From Flavobacteriia bacterium 40-80 (GTDB lineage Bacteria; Bacteroidota; Bacteroidia; Flavobacteriales_D; Crocinitomicaceae), in the NCBI GenBank assembly GCA_001899145.1, contig MKVF01000021.1:186001-250000 (forward strand): 64,000 nt of DNA, read 5' to 3'. Below are positions 27,832 through 35,482 of the stretch, in pieces. The position numbers and the translations under genes were made by a program. The first letter of the stretch is position 1. Each line of letters starts with the position of its first letter. Under the pieces are notes generated by a model that saw only the letters and a list, made by a program, of their open reading frames with translations, was not told the origin of the DNA and did no database searches.

Positions 27832-28374
27832 TTAACGCGGCATTTTAAACGTTTCGTATTTCTTGTCAACACCTGATTCCGTATAATGAGGAACCCACCC
27901 TGACATGTCGATAAAAATCCGGATGGCTTTCACAAAAGGATTCTCGGCACCGGCATCAAACCAGTGTTTTGTTCCTTCGGGCACTGAGATCAGATCTCCT
28001 CTTTCGCACAGCAGATTAAAAACGGGTTCTCCGTTCTCTAAATTGAACCAGAACAATCCTTTTCCATCTACAAAAAAGCGGATCTCATCTTCAGAGTGTG
28101 TATGCTCTGCCAGAAATTTGGCTCTTACCGCTTCGTAATTTGGTGTACTGGCATTGATATTAATCACGTCTGCTGTATGATAACCGCCATTTTCCATGAA
28201 CGGTTTCAGATCTTTCTCATACGCTGCAATAATTTCCTCCTGTGTTGAATGATCCGTAAATTCTACATCACACGTCCATTGGTCAAAGAACACGCCTCTG
28301 TCATTCAGAAATTTTCTTATTTCTTCCGGCTGGTCTATCTGCTTGTTTAAATCCGGGATTGAAAGTATTGCCAT
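27832..28374 (-). CDS. mtnD: acireductone dioxygenase (ARD)
   Basis: A 180-residue cupin of the methionine salvage pathway, oxidising acireductone to the 2-keto acid precursor of methionine (Fe form) or to other products (Ni form). All four metal ligands are present: His91, His93, Glu97 (HTHSEDEIRFF) and His137 (GTKHWFD). The length matches the family. No other mtn genes are nearby, so its place in a full salvage pathway is unproven. First gene of a pair with the DUF2279 gene. Confidence 0.93.
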   Translation of the reverse strand: MAILSIPDLNKQIDQPEEIRKFLNDRGVFFDQWTCDVEFTDHSTQEEIIAAYEKDLKPFMENGGYHTADVININASTPNYEAVRAKFLAEHTHSEDEIRFFVDGKGLFWFNLENGEPVFNLLCERGDLISVPEGTKHWFDAGAENPFVKAIRIFIDMSGWVPHYTESGVDKKYETFKMPR

Positions 28375-28417
28375 GTGATTATTATTTTGAGTTACACTAA
28401 AATTACATAAAAGCGCT

Positions 28418-29332
28418 TTATTTCATAACCTGTTTCATCTCGATATAAAATCGCAATGCTTCATAAGGCTGAATATCATAAGCATTTCGCTGTGGATTAA
28501 ACATTCCCTGTTCACCGTAAGCTAAATTATAAGGAACGTATAACATGTATTTTCCTCCTTCTTTCATCTGCTGCATTCCTATTCTCCATCCGGGAATTAC
28601 CTGGTCCAGCAGAAAAGGATCAACTGATTTTCCGGTATATTTCTCGTATTCAAATGAGCTCTGAAGCGTGTCTCCAACTGCATTCATAAGGATGTATTGC
28701 GCAAGTACTTTACCATTAGCCTGAGGGGACTTGCCTTTTCCTTCTTCCAGCGTTTCAATTACTAAACCGTCAACAGAAGCCGTATTCGGCTTTTTAGCTG
28801 CTTCCGCTAATAATCTGGTGCCGTTCTGCTTGTTCAGATCCTCATAGAAGTTTCGGATCAGCTCCATTTGATCCTGACGCTTTACAATTGTGTCTGTTTT
28901 GTGAACAGCAGCTTTAAAACCTTCCACAATGTATTTTTCATCAAAATGTTCAAAACCACCTTTTTTTAACCAGCCGCTTCTGAACACTACACCGGAAAGT
29001 TTCCCGAGGCATTCGCATCCCTGATCGATATATTTTTCGTTGAAATCGTGTCCTCCGTCACCGAAAAGACCTCTTAAGGCAGCCTGGCATTCTTCTCCGA
29101 AGGCTTTATCATTTTTCAGTCCTTCGGCGAATCCTTCTGTTACTTTCTCCAGGTTGTATTTCGGATAATTAGGATCTCCGGAACCCGAAATGGAATGTCC
29201 GTGATCCGCTCCCAAAGCATAAGACAAACGCTGTTTCTGTGTTTCCAGCTTTAACGTATCAACAGGCTTGCTTTCGTTGCCACATGAAAACACTATTAAA
29301 GCAGCTGCAGCCAAAAGAATGATTTTTTTCAT
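28418..29332 (-). CDS. FKBP-type peptidyl-prolyl isomerase, lipoprotein
   Basis: A 304-residue protein. A lipoprotein signal ends in VFSCGN (Cys17). An FkpA-like N-terminal dimerisation region (about 30-180) contains two internally similar stretches, SYALGADHGHS and FAEGLKNDKAFGEE. A C-terminal FKBP domain (about 190-300: KVLAQYILMNAVGDTLQSS, IPGWRIGMQQMKEGGKYMLYVP, LAYGEQG) follows. It should speed folding of exported proteins. The usual FKBP aromatic pocket is only partly conserved. It lies 2 bp after a second FKBP gene, clearly in the same operon. Confidence 0.88.
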   Translation of the reverse strand: MKKIILLAAAALIVFSCGNESKPVDTLKLETQKQRLSYALGADHGHSISGSGDPNYPKYNLEKVTEGFAEGLKNDKAFGEECQAALRGLFGDGGHDFNEKYIDQGCECLGKLSGVVFRSGWLKKGGFEHFDEKYIVEGFKAAVHKTDTIVKRQDQMELIRNFYEDLNKQNGTRLLAEAAKKPNTASVDGLVIETLEEGKGKSPQANGKVLAQYILMNAVGDTLQSSFEYEKYTGKSVDPFLLDQVIPGWRIGMQQMKEGGKYMLYVPYNLAYGEQGMFNPQRNAYDIQPYEALRFYIEMKQVMK

Positions 29333-29334
29333 GC

Positions 29335-29934
29335 TTACTGAACTTTTATTAATTCAACATCAAAGATTAACGCCATGTGCGGCTTAATTGCTCCTCCCGG
29401 GTGCGGATTCGCACCGTAAGCCAATTCTTCCGGAATATATAAGCGGAATTTCGATCCTTCTGACATCAGCTGTAATGCTTCTGTCCATCCTTTAATCACC
29501 TGGTGCACGCCGAATTTAGCTGTTTGATTTCTTTGAACAGAGCTGTCAAAAACAGTTCCATCAATTAAAGTTCCGTGATAATGCACTTCCACAGTATCTG
29601 TCGCAGCAGGTTTCTTTCCGTCACCTTCTTTCAATACCTCATATTGCAAGCCCGAAGCTGTTGTTTTAATCTCCGGACGTTTCGCATTTTCAGCAAGGAA
29701 TTTTACTCCTTCTTCTTTATTTACAGCATACTTTTCAGCACTTAGCTTATTAACATAATTCTGAATGATGAAATTCGCCTGTTCAGGGGAAAATTTAGGT
29801 GCCTGCTTTTCGAAAATCGCTTTGATCCCTTCAGCAACTTCCATTGCGTCTAAAGTTCCTAAATCCTGTGAAGCCAGGCTCTCTCCAATACTCATTCCCA
29901 CGCAGTATGCGACATCTTTTGTTGTAAAATCCAT
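29335..29934 (-). CDS. FKBP-type peptidyl-prolyl isomerase, cytoplasmic-type
   Basis: A 199-residue FklB/FkpA-like isomerase. The N-terminal FKBP_N helical region (1-90: YCVGMSIGESLASQDLG) is followed by a canonical FKBP domain with VEVHYHGTLIDGTVFDSS, VIKGWTEALQLMSEGSKFRLYIP and LAYG. No signal peptide is present, unlike its downstream lipoprotein partner. The minus-strand box TATCTTCG (29954-29961) probably drives both. The pair looks like a duplication followed by relocation to a different compartment. Confidence 0.92.
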   Translation of the reverse strand: MDFTTKDVAYCVGMSIGESLASQDLGTLDAMEVAEGIKAIFEKQAPKFSPEQANFIIQNYVNKLSAEKYAVNKEEGVKFLAENAKRPEIKTTASGLQYEVLKEGDGKKPAATDTVEVHYHGTLIDGTVFDSSVQRNQTAKFGVHQVIKGWTEALQLMSEGSKFRLYIPEELAYGANPHPGGAIKPHMALIFDVELIKVQ

Positions 29935-30002
29935 AACCGATTAAAATAAACCACGAAGATAAGAACTCTGATGCCAGGAATTTAGATTAAAAGGATTTTT
30001 TT

Positions 30003-30010
30003 TACATTTG
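30003..30010 (+). promoter_or_regulatory. -7 box for efp
   Basis: TACATTTG, an exact TAnnTTTG match, 22 bp before the efp ATG at 30033. Confidence 0.6.
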
Positions 30011-30032
30011 CAGTCGAAAATTTAAAAATTGC

Positions 30033-30599
30033 ATGGCAACAACAGCAGATATTAAAAACGGATTATGTATTAAATTCAATGACAAGCTTTGTCAGGTTAT
30101 TGAATTCCAACATGTAAAACCAGGAAAAGGCCCGGCTTTCGTGAGAACGAAACTACGTGTAATTGAAACCGGAAAAGTAATTGACAATACATTCTCGTCA
30201 GGTCATAAAATTGAGCCTGTGAGAATTGAAAATCGTGAGTACCAATACTTATATCAGGAAGGTCAGGATTATATTTTTATGAACAATGAAAACTTCGAAC
30301 AGGTTCCTATTCCTGCAAAAATGATTGAGAAACCGGAATTTTTAATCGAAGGGATGACTTGTAATATTTTGTTCCATGCAGAAGAGGAAATGCCGTTGGT
30401 AATCGAACTTCCATTATATGTCATTTCCGAGGTAACTTATACTGAACCGGGAATTAAAGGTGATACTGCGACAAACACAATGAAACCTGCTACATTAGCA
30501 TGTGGTGCGGAAGTAAGAGTCCCTTTGTTCATTGATAACGGCGAAGTTATTAAGGTTGATACACGTACAGGAATGTATGTGGAACGTGTGAAAAATTAA
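30033..30599 (+). CDS. efp: elongation factor P
   Basis: A 188-residue factor that rescues ribosomes stalled on polyproline. It has a KOW-like N domain followed by two OB domains, and ends RTGMYVERVKN. The loop PGKGPA places a Lys (Lys32) at the tip, where modified EF-Ps carry their modification. No epmA/epmB-like gene is in the window, so whether it is modified is unknown. Single gene with its own promoter and terminator. Confidence 0.97.
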   Translation: MATTADIKNGLCIKFNDKLCQVIEFQHVKPGKGPAFVRTKLRVIETGKVIDNTFSSGHKIEPVRIENREYQYLYQEGQDYIFMNNENFEQVPIPAKMIEKPEFLIEGMTCNILFHAEEEMPLVIELPLYVISEVTYTEPGIKGDTATNTMKPATLACGAEVRVPLFIDNGEVIKVDTRTGMYVERVKN

Positions 30600-30620
30600 T
30601 AGTATAACTATCAAATTAAG

Positions 30621-30650
30621 AATCCTGACCAAAAAGTCGGGATTTTTTCT
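30621..30650 (+). terminator. terminator after efp
   Basis: AATCCTGAC / GTCGGGATT (one G-T pair, loop CAAAAAA-like) followed by TTTTTTCTTTTT. The next gene begins at 30655, directly after the T-run. Confidence 0.85.
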
Positions 30651-30654
30651 TTTT

Positions 30655-31446
30655 ATGGAAAAACAATTCATACACATAAAAGATTTCGTTGAGATTGCTT
30701 ATCAGTGGGTACGGCCTGCGGAATTACAGGAAGATTTTATTATTATATTTCTTCACGAAGCATTAGGTTCTATTGATCAGTGGCGAAGATTTCCGAGATT
30801 ACTTTGTGATGCTCTGGGAGCAAAAGGGCTGGTTTATGAACGTCAGGGCTATGGTTCGTCATCTCCTTTTTCTTCAAAAAGAGACAGCTCTTACCTGGAA
30901 AAATACGCTCTTGACGAACTGCCGCAGGTCATCAGTAAATTAGCACCGGATAAAAAAATCATCCTTGTCGGGCATAGCGATGGCGGAAGTATAGCGTTGC
31001 TATATGCCTCAAAATATCCGGAGAATATCTCGGGTGTCATTACCATGGCAGCTCACGTGATGGTGGAAGAGGTGACGCTGGCAGGAATTCAGCCGGCAAT
31101 TGACGCTTACCAGGCCGGAAAGCTGGATGGACTCAAAAAGTACCACGGAGAAAAAACGGAAGCTGTTTTTTATGCCTGGGCACATACATGGCTGAGCGAA
31201 GAATACCGCAGCTGGAATATTTGCGATAAGATAACGCAGTCAACACCTTCTCTTATCCTTCAGGGAGATCAGGACGAATACGGAACGGAAAAGCAGCTGG
31301 AATTAATTGAAAGCAAACTTAAAAATGTAACAACTTATCTGATTCCCGATTGTCATCATCAGCCGCATCTGGAAAAAACGGAAGAAATAAACGTTCTCCT
31401 GAAAGACTGGATTTCCAAGGAAATTCTAAAGGGAAAACAAAATTAA
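30655..31446 (+). CDS. alpha/beta hydrolase
   Basis: A 263-residue hydrolase of the MhpC type. The nucleophile elbow is GHSDGG (Ser108), the oxyanion segment is FLHEALGS, and the likely catalytic His is in PDCHHQPHLE near the C-terminus, with the acid around GDQDEYG. No signal peptide, so cytoplasmic. Substrate unknown. It starts immediately after the efp terminator; read-through from efp or an unseen promoter must supply its transcript. Confidence 0.87.
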   Translation: MEKQFIHIKDFVEIAYQWVRPAELQEDFIIIFLHEALGSIDQWRRFPRLLCDALGAKGLVYERQGYGSSSPFSSKRDSSYLEKYALDELPQVISKLAPDKKIILVGHSDGGSIALLYASKYPENISGVITMAAHVMVEEVTLAGIQPAIDAYQAGKLDGLKKYHGEKTEAVFYAWAHTWLSEEYRSWNICDKITQSTPSLILQGDQDEYGTEKQLELIESKLKNVTTYLIPDCHHQPHLEKTEEINVLLKDWISKEILKGKQN

Positions 31447-31468
31447 CATAGAAGTAATAGCACTAATA

Positions 31469-31500
31469 TTTGTTAATACAAAATCAAAAAATTAAATTTG
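31469..31500 (+). promoter_or_regulatory. sucD promoter with both -33 and -7 elements
   Basis: TTTG at 31469-31472, a 20-bp spacer, then TAAATTTG at 31493-31500. This is the clearest full match to the Bacteroidetes sigma-A promoter (TTTG, 19-21 bp, TAnnTTTG) in the window. It gives a leader of roughly 30 bases before the ATG at 31538. Confidence 0.8.
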
Positions 31501-31537
31501 GGACGGTTAAAAATTAAAAATTCATAATCTCACAACG

Positions 31538-32416
31538 ATGAGCGTACTTGTAAATAAAAATTCTAAGGTCATAGTTCAAGGATTTACCGGTAGTGAAGGA
31601 ACATTTCACGCAGGGCAAATGATTGAATACGGAACAAATGTAGTAGGTGGAGTGACACCCGGAAAAGGAGGAACAACACATCTGGATCGTCCGGTTTTTA
31701 ACACTGTAGCAGATGCTGTGGAAAAAGCGGGAGCGGATACTTCCATCATCTTCGTTCCGCCTGCATTTGCTGCTGACGCGATTATGGAAGCTGCCGCTGC
31801 AGGTATTAAAGTAATCGTTTGTATTACGGAAGGTATTCCTGTGAATGACATGGTGAAAGCAAAAGAGTACATCAAAGGTACGGGCGCTCGTCTGATCGGA
31901 CCAAATTGTCCGGGTGTGATTACGGCAGGTGAGGCAAAAGTAGGTATCATGCCGGGCTTCGTCTTCAAAAAAGGTAAAATCGGTATCGTTTCCAAATCCG
32001 GTACTTTAACATACGAAGCAGCTGACCAGATCGCAAAAGCAGGTTTAGGAGTTACTACAGCTATCGGTATCGGTGGTGACCCGATCATCGGAACAACAAC
32101 AAAAGAAGCTGTTGAACTATTAATGAATGACCCTGAAACAGAAGGGATCGTAATGATCGGTGAGATCGGCGGTAGCCTGGAAGCAATCGCTGCACGATGG
32201 ATCAAAGAAAACGGAACAAAGCCGGTTGTTGGCTTCATTGCCGGAGAAACTGCTCCTGCAGGACGTACAATGGGACATGCCGGTGCGATCGTTGGTGGTG
32301 CTGATGATACTGCTCAGGCGAAAAAACGTATCATGAGAGAGTGTGGAATTCACGTAGTTGATTCTCCTGCTCAAATCGGTGCGAAAATGGCAGAAGTGCT
32401 GAGCGTTAAAGCGTAA
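31538..32416 (+). CDS. sucD: succinyl-CoA synthetase alpha subunit
   Basis: A 292-residue TCA-cycle subunit that binds CoA and carries the phosphohistidine. The CoA-binding Rossmann part has [26 protein letters not shown] is intact, and the active His247 lies in [12 protein letters not shown] (His246 in the E. coli enzyme). sucC is not next to it, which is common in Bacteroidetes. It has its own strong promoter. An IS remnant begins 13 bp after the stop codon. Confidence 0.97.
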   Translation: MSVLVNKNSKVIVQGFTGSEGTFHAGQMIEYGTNVVGGVTPGKGGTTHLDRPVFNTVADAVEKAGADTSIIFVPPAFAADAIMEAAAAGIKVIVCITEGIPVNDMVKAKEYIKGTGARLIGPNCPGVITAGEAKVGIMPGFVFKKGKIGIVSKSGTLTYEAADQIAKAGLGVTTAIGIGGDPIIGTTTKEAVELLMNDPETEGIVMIGEIGGSLEAIAARWIKENGTKPVVGFIAGETAPAGRTMGHAGAIVGGADDTAQAKKRIMRECGIHVVDSPAQIGAKMAEVLSVKA

Positions 32417-32429
32417 TAAATTTAAAAAT

Positions 32430-32640
32430 GTATCATCCTGAAATAGGTTGACAGATATTTAGGACCGATGGAGATTTTCTTCATCGGTTTTTTGATGTAT
32501 AAAGTTAGGAGTTTTTAATTTTAAACTTAAATGAGGTCTAAAATTGTTATAATATTCTGTACTGATTCCCTTACCAATTCACTCAATTCCTGACCATTTC
32601 TACATTTATTGTAATCTATATCCATAAATATTCAAGTTAT
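32430..32640 (-). pseudogene. remnant of an IS3-type transposase (orfB 3' end)
   Basis: Reading leftward, codons from about 32575 to the stop at 32459 encode EYYNNFRPHLSLKLKTP and then NFIHQKTDEENLHRS. This is the conserved C-terminal tail of IS3-family integrase-type transposases. Upstream (about 32640-32580) the similarity continues only in another frame (DYNKCRNGQELSELVRES), so a frameshift separates the two parts. The rest of the gene and the left end are gone. The bases after the stop (32430-32454, plus strand TGTATCATCCTGAAATAGGT...) look like an IS terminal repeat. Identification is from the protein motif; no search was run. Confidence 0.75.
32464..32493 (+). terminator. probable sucD terminator, lying within the IS remnant
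   Basis: The stem ACCGATGGAG / CTTCATCGGT (with a G-T pair) is followed by TTTTTTG. It is the first strong hairpin downstream of sucD and lies inside the transposase tail. Confidence 0.75.
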
Positions 32641-32877
32641 TTATTAGCAAAAATCCCGATCATTATAACCGGGATTGATGTCAAAAATTACTTTACCTTG
32701 GTGAACTAAACCTAACTACTACGAGCTAAATTTAATGCCCTATAATTTATATTATTTATGGTAAATAGCACCACCACTCTCCTTTAAGAGGACTTTTTTT
32801 CTTATTTATTGTTATTTATTACATCATTTATTTGTTTTTTATTTACTTTGCATAAGTTTCAAATCAATCTGTCGAAT
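32641..32877. other. AT-rich spacer within the islet
   Basis: No coding frame is supported here. It holds a small hairpin AATCCCG / CGGGATT (32652-32676) without a U-tract, and a long T-rich run at about 32790-32850 leading into the 62-codon ORF. It is probably the leader of that ORF plus residual inserted DNA. Confidence 0.5.
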
Positions 32878-33066
32878 ATGAAGGCTCTGATCTCTAAGTT
32901 TTCGAATAAGAGTACTCTTATTAATTTATCCAAATCATCAGGAACTAATAAGCATTCTGTTAATGATGAATTAATCACAGAACGATTTATCAAAAAGGAA
33001 ATTAAACCTATGACTGATGATGAAGTTGAAAGTTATAGATTAAAAGCATATAAGGCTATTTATTAA
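32878..33066 (+). CDS. 62-residue protein of unknown function
   Basis: A small, basic N-terminal half (MKALISKFSNKSTLINLSKS) and a charged C-terminal half (RFIKKEIKPMTDDEVESYRL). No signal peptide, Cys or known motif. The ATG at 32878 is chosen over an open extension to 32809, which runs through T-rich leader DNA (TTACTTTG, near a -7 box, lies at 32843-32850). A good terminator directly follows the stop, which supports a real transcript. AT-rich codon use differs from the flanking genes, suggesting horizontal origin. Confidence 0.5.
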   Translation: MKALISKFSNKSTLINLSKSSGTNKHSVNDELITERFIKKEIKPMTDDEVESYRLKAYKAIY

Positions 33067-33085
33067 TAGTGAATTTTACTTTTTT

Positions 33086-33113
33086 AAAGCCGTCCATTAG
33101 GGCGGTTTTTGTT
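33086..33113 (+). terminator. terminator after the 62-codon ORF
   Basis: AAAGCCGTCC / GGGCGGTTTT (10 bp, loop ATTA, with G-T pairs) followed by a T-rich run. The next ORF starts at 33119, almost inside the T-tract, so this hairpin could act as an attenuator for it. Confidence 0.8.
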
Positions 33114-33118
33114 TTTAT

Positions 33119-33727
33119 ATGGAAAATAATAAATGCTTCAATTATGGTTCTCCCATTTATCACAACTTAAAGAAAAGCTGTGATCCAGAAGATATATTAT
33201 CATTAGGTTTAAGATATAAAAAAATATATAAAGTCAAAATACGTAAGAAGATTAAATATCTGGTTGAGATATATTACTATGAAAATATCGCATTTGTAAA
33301 ATTCTATCCTAAATTACATGAGAATAATCCAGATAAATATAAACTGGTAGGAATGGATCTTACATTTTCTGAAAAAAGAATGCTTCTAAATACCTGTTGC
33401 GATATCGTTTCAAAGGAAATTGAAAAAAGTCCTGAAATTATATATTCATTCATTGCTCAGGTATATGATCGGGACAATGAAAAAGAAAGGGAGATGTCAA
33501 TAAGATTTTCAGTATATAGAAAGATTGTTACTACTTTATTCAAAATATCCCTATATCATCATTTTAATATCGAAGAAATAAATTTTTATTGTATATCAAA
33601 AAAGGAAAATAAAAACTTTAATCAGAATTTAGGTGAGTTTTTAGCGACTGCTATGGAGCGCAAAGAAAACATAGTATTTGAATTCATGACTGATAGAACC
33701 AGATGTCAATTTATTTCTCCTGATTAA
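33119..33727 (+). CDS. hypothetical protein, AT-rich, no recognised family
   Basis: A 202-residue protein with no signal peptide or membrane segment. The N-terminal part is basic (LGLRYKKIYKVKIRKKIKYLVEIYYYEN) and followed by a beta/alpha pattern. The C-terminal part (LGEFLATAMERKENIVFEFMTDRT) is mixed. It has Cys at residues 6, 21, 93 and 94. Its very AT-rich codons mark it as foreign relative to the flanking core genes. It may be expressed by read-through of the terminator at 33086. Function cannot be assigned; phage or plasmid-type proteins of this kind are common near XRE regulators. Confidence 0.65.
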   Translation: MENNKCFNYGSPIYHNLKKSCDPEDILSLGLRYKKIYKVKIRKKIKYLVEIYYYENIAFVKFYPKLHENNPDKYKLVGMDLTFSEKRMLLNTCCDIVSKEIEKSPEIIYSFIAQVYDRDNEKEREMSIRFSVYRKIVTTLFKISLYHHFNIEEINFYCISKKENKNFNQNLGEFLATAMERKENIVFEFMTDRTRCQFISPD

Positions 33728-33729
33728 TT

Positions 33730-33954
33730 TTATTCATACAATTTCACGTAGAAATCTCTTGGTCTTTCCTTTATTGCTTCACAAAATTTATGAATCCAAA
33801 AGGCAGTAGTAGAGATCAACCCCCTTTCATATTTGGAAAAGTTTTGAGCATCCATATTAATTAAAGTAGCAACGTCTGATTGTGTTAAACCTTTCTAGAT
33901 TCTTACTCTTCTGATATGTTCGGATATTAATTTGTTGAAATCCTCCTTTTCCAT
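33730..33954 (-). pseudogene. XRE-family regulator interrupted by an in-frame amber codon
   Basis: Seventy-five codons run leftward from ATG 33954 to TAA 33730, encoding a helix-turn-helix protein: HIRRVRI, then KGLTQSDVATLINMDAQNFS and KYERGL, then RPRDFYVKLYE. The pattern matches the XRE/Cro fold end to end. Codon 20 is TAG (33895-33897), just before KGLTQ, where a Glu, Lys or Gln is normally found. A single base change from GAG, AAG or CAG explains it. It starts about 37 bp from a 10-bp inverted repeat and is missed by normal ORF finding. Likely a recent pseudogene, or less likely a suppressed or recoded gene. Confidence 0.8.
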
Positions 33955-33990
33955 AAATGGAAATTAAATATATTTTATATACCATTTTCC

Positions 33991-34025
33991 TATTATTGTT
34001 CTTAACTCAATTAAAAACAATAATA
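33991..34025. repeat. inverted repeat, candidate operator of the XRE regulator
   Basis: The arms TATTATTGTT (33991-34000) and AACAATAATA (34016-34025) are perfectly complementary with a 15-bp spacer. It lies between the XRE ORF (minus) and a 26-codon ORF (plus), whose ATG begins at its last base. This is a typical Cro/CI-like divergent operator position. Confidence 0.55.
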
Positions 34026-34105
34026 TGGAAGAGAAAAATTTTTTAGAACAAATCAGTAAAGATGTATGTGAGATAAAAAAGTGGTTAATTTCTTTTATTA
34101 TTTAA
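34025..34105 (+). CDS. possible 26-residue ORF divergent from the XRE regulator
   Basis: An open frame from ATG 34025 to TAA 34105 encoding MEEKNFLEQISKDVCEIKKW and a hydrophobic tail LISFII. It is short and its coding status is unproven, but the amphipathic start and the divergent position next to an inverted repeat make it worth listing. Nothing else is seen between it and 34230. Confidence 0.25.
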   Translation: MEEKNFLEQISKDVCEIKKWLISFII

Positions 34106-34229
34106 CTATTATATCATTGCTATTATCCCTCATTCTTTATTTATACAGTCATTAAAAATTAAATTATGTGAGTCGTTCTAAATGTCTGTCTTTCTCTAAT
34201 AAGATTTTAATCAATTTTGATCTGACTTA

Positions 34230-35480
34230 TCAGTATTCATTTTCTTTTTGCAGGTAAATCAGCCTGGAAAGTTTTTCGGGTGAAAAATACTGATTGGCAA
34301 CTTCAAGCAAATTTTCAGCTGTCAGCTCATCTACTGCTTTGTAGATACTTTCCGTACTGTCGATCTGATTGAATAATAAGGCGCTTTTTCCCAGACCCAT
34401 CATCAATCCTGAATGGCTTTCCATTGAAAGTGCCAAATGTCCTTTATATTGTTCCTTTGCACGGTGGAGCTGAATGGTCGTGAAACGCTCATTACGGAGT
34501 TTTATGAGCTCCTTGTCAACAAGGCGGAGCGTTTTGTCCACATAACGTTCGTCACATCCGAAATAAATGTGCCAGTAGCCTATTTCTTTGAATGGATTAT
34601 AATTTGCTTCGATAGAGTAGGTATAGCCGTATTTTTCACGAATACTCAGCACCAGCCTGGAATTTAGCGCCGGCCCGCCAAGAACGTTAATAAGCAACGT
34701 TAGTGCTCTTCGTTCTTTCTCTTCCTCATAACCCGGAGCAATACTCCCGATGTTTACATGCGACTGGTAGTTGGATTCTTTTTTCCGGATGTCAAACGGC
34801 TGGTAATTCTGAAAGGTTTCCGGTAAAGAAAGTTCCTGCTGTCCCGGGATTTCCGAAAAATACTTTTCCAGTACTTTCATCACTTTTTTTTCATCAAAAT
34901 TCCCGACAACGGAAATCGCCATATTCCGGGTATGAAAAAACCGTTTTAAATAGGACCATAGTGCCTGTTGAGAAAAGCCTGTGACTGATTCTCTGGTTCC
35001 CAGGATATTTTCTCCCAACGGATGGTCTTTGAATAAATAATATTCGAAATCATCCATAATCCGGTCGCTTGGTGAATCCAGATAAGAATTGATTTCATCC
35101 AGGATGATCTCTTTTTCTTTTTCAATTTCTTTTTCCGGGAAATTGGAATTAATGACAATATCAGCAAGAAGCTCTGCCGCTCTGTCAAAATGTTTTTTGA
35201 CAAACGAAGCATATACACAAATTTCTTCTTTTGTTGTAAAGGCATTTAACTCGCCTCCCACGGAATCAATTCTGGAAAGTACATGAAAGGTTTTCCGCTT
35301 TTTTGTTCCTTTGAAAAAACAATGCTCCAGAAAATGGGCCAGGCCGATTTCATTTCGGTTTTCATAACGGGAGCCACCAAGAACAGTTACACCCATGTGG
35401 GCAACTTCTGAAATTACGGGCAGAAATACAACTTTAATTCCGTTTGAAAGCTGTCTTATCGGAATCGTCTGATCCAACAT
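34230..35480 (-). CDS. M16 family zinc metallopeptidase
   Basis: A 416-residue pitrilysin/processing-peptidase-like protein. The inverted zinc motif HFLEH is intact (His49, Glu52, His53), and the third ligand Glu lies in the EKEIILDEINSYLDSP helix. There is no signal peptide, so it is probably cytoplasmic, like YmxG-type M16B peptidases. The C-terminal half is the inactive lobe with YGYTYSIEANYNPF. It follows pdxH by 2 bp as the last gene of a three-gene operon. Confidence 0.93.
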   Translation of the reverse strand: MLDQTIPIRQLSNGIKVVFLPVISEVAHMGVTVLGGSRYENRNEIGLAHFLEHCFFKGTKKRKTFHVLSRIDSVGGELNAFTTKEEICVYASFVKKHFDRAAELLADIVINSNFPEKEIEKEKEIILDEINSYLDSPSDRIMDDFEYYLFKDHPLGENILGTRESVTGFSQQALWSYLKRFFHTRNMAISVVGNFDEKKVMKVLEKYFSEIPGQQELSLPETFQNYQPFDIRKKESNYQSHVNIGSIAPGYEEEKERRALTLLINVLGGPALNSRLVLSIREKYGYTYSIEANYNPFKEIGYWHIYFGCDERYVDKTLRLVDKELIKLRNERFTTIQLHRAKEQYKGHLALSMESHSGLMMGLGKSALLFNQIDSTESIYKAVDELTAENLLEVANQYFSPEKLSRLIYLQKENEY

Positions 35481-35482
35481 AT

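Noticed and set aside
31606-32238. 210-residue open frame antisense to sucD
   Set aside because: It lies wholly opposite sucD, is rich in Pro, Ser and Ile, as expected for a shadow frame, and has no start signal or domain.
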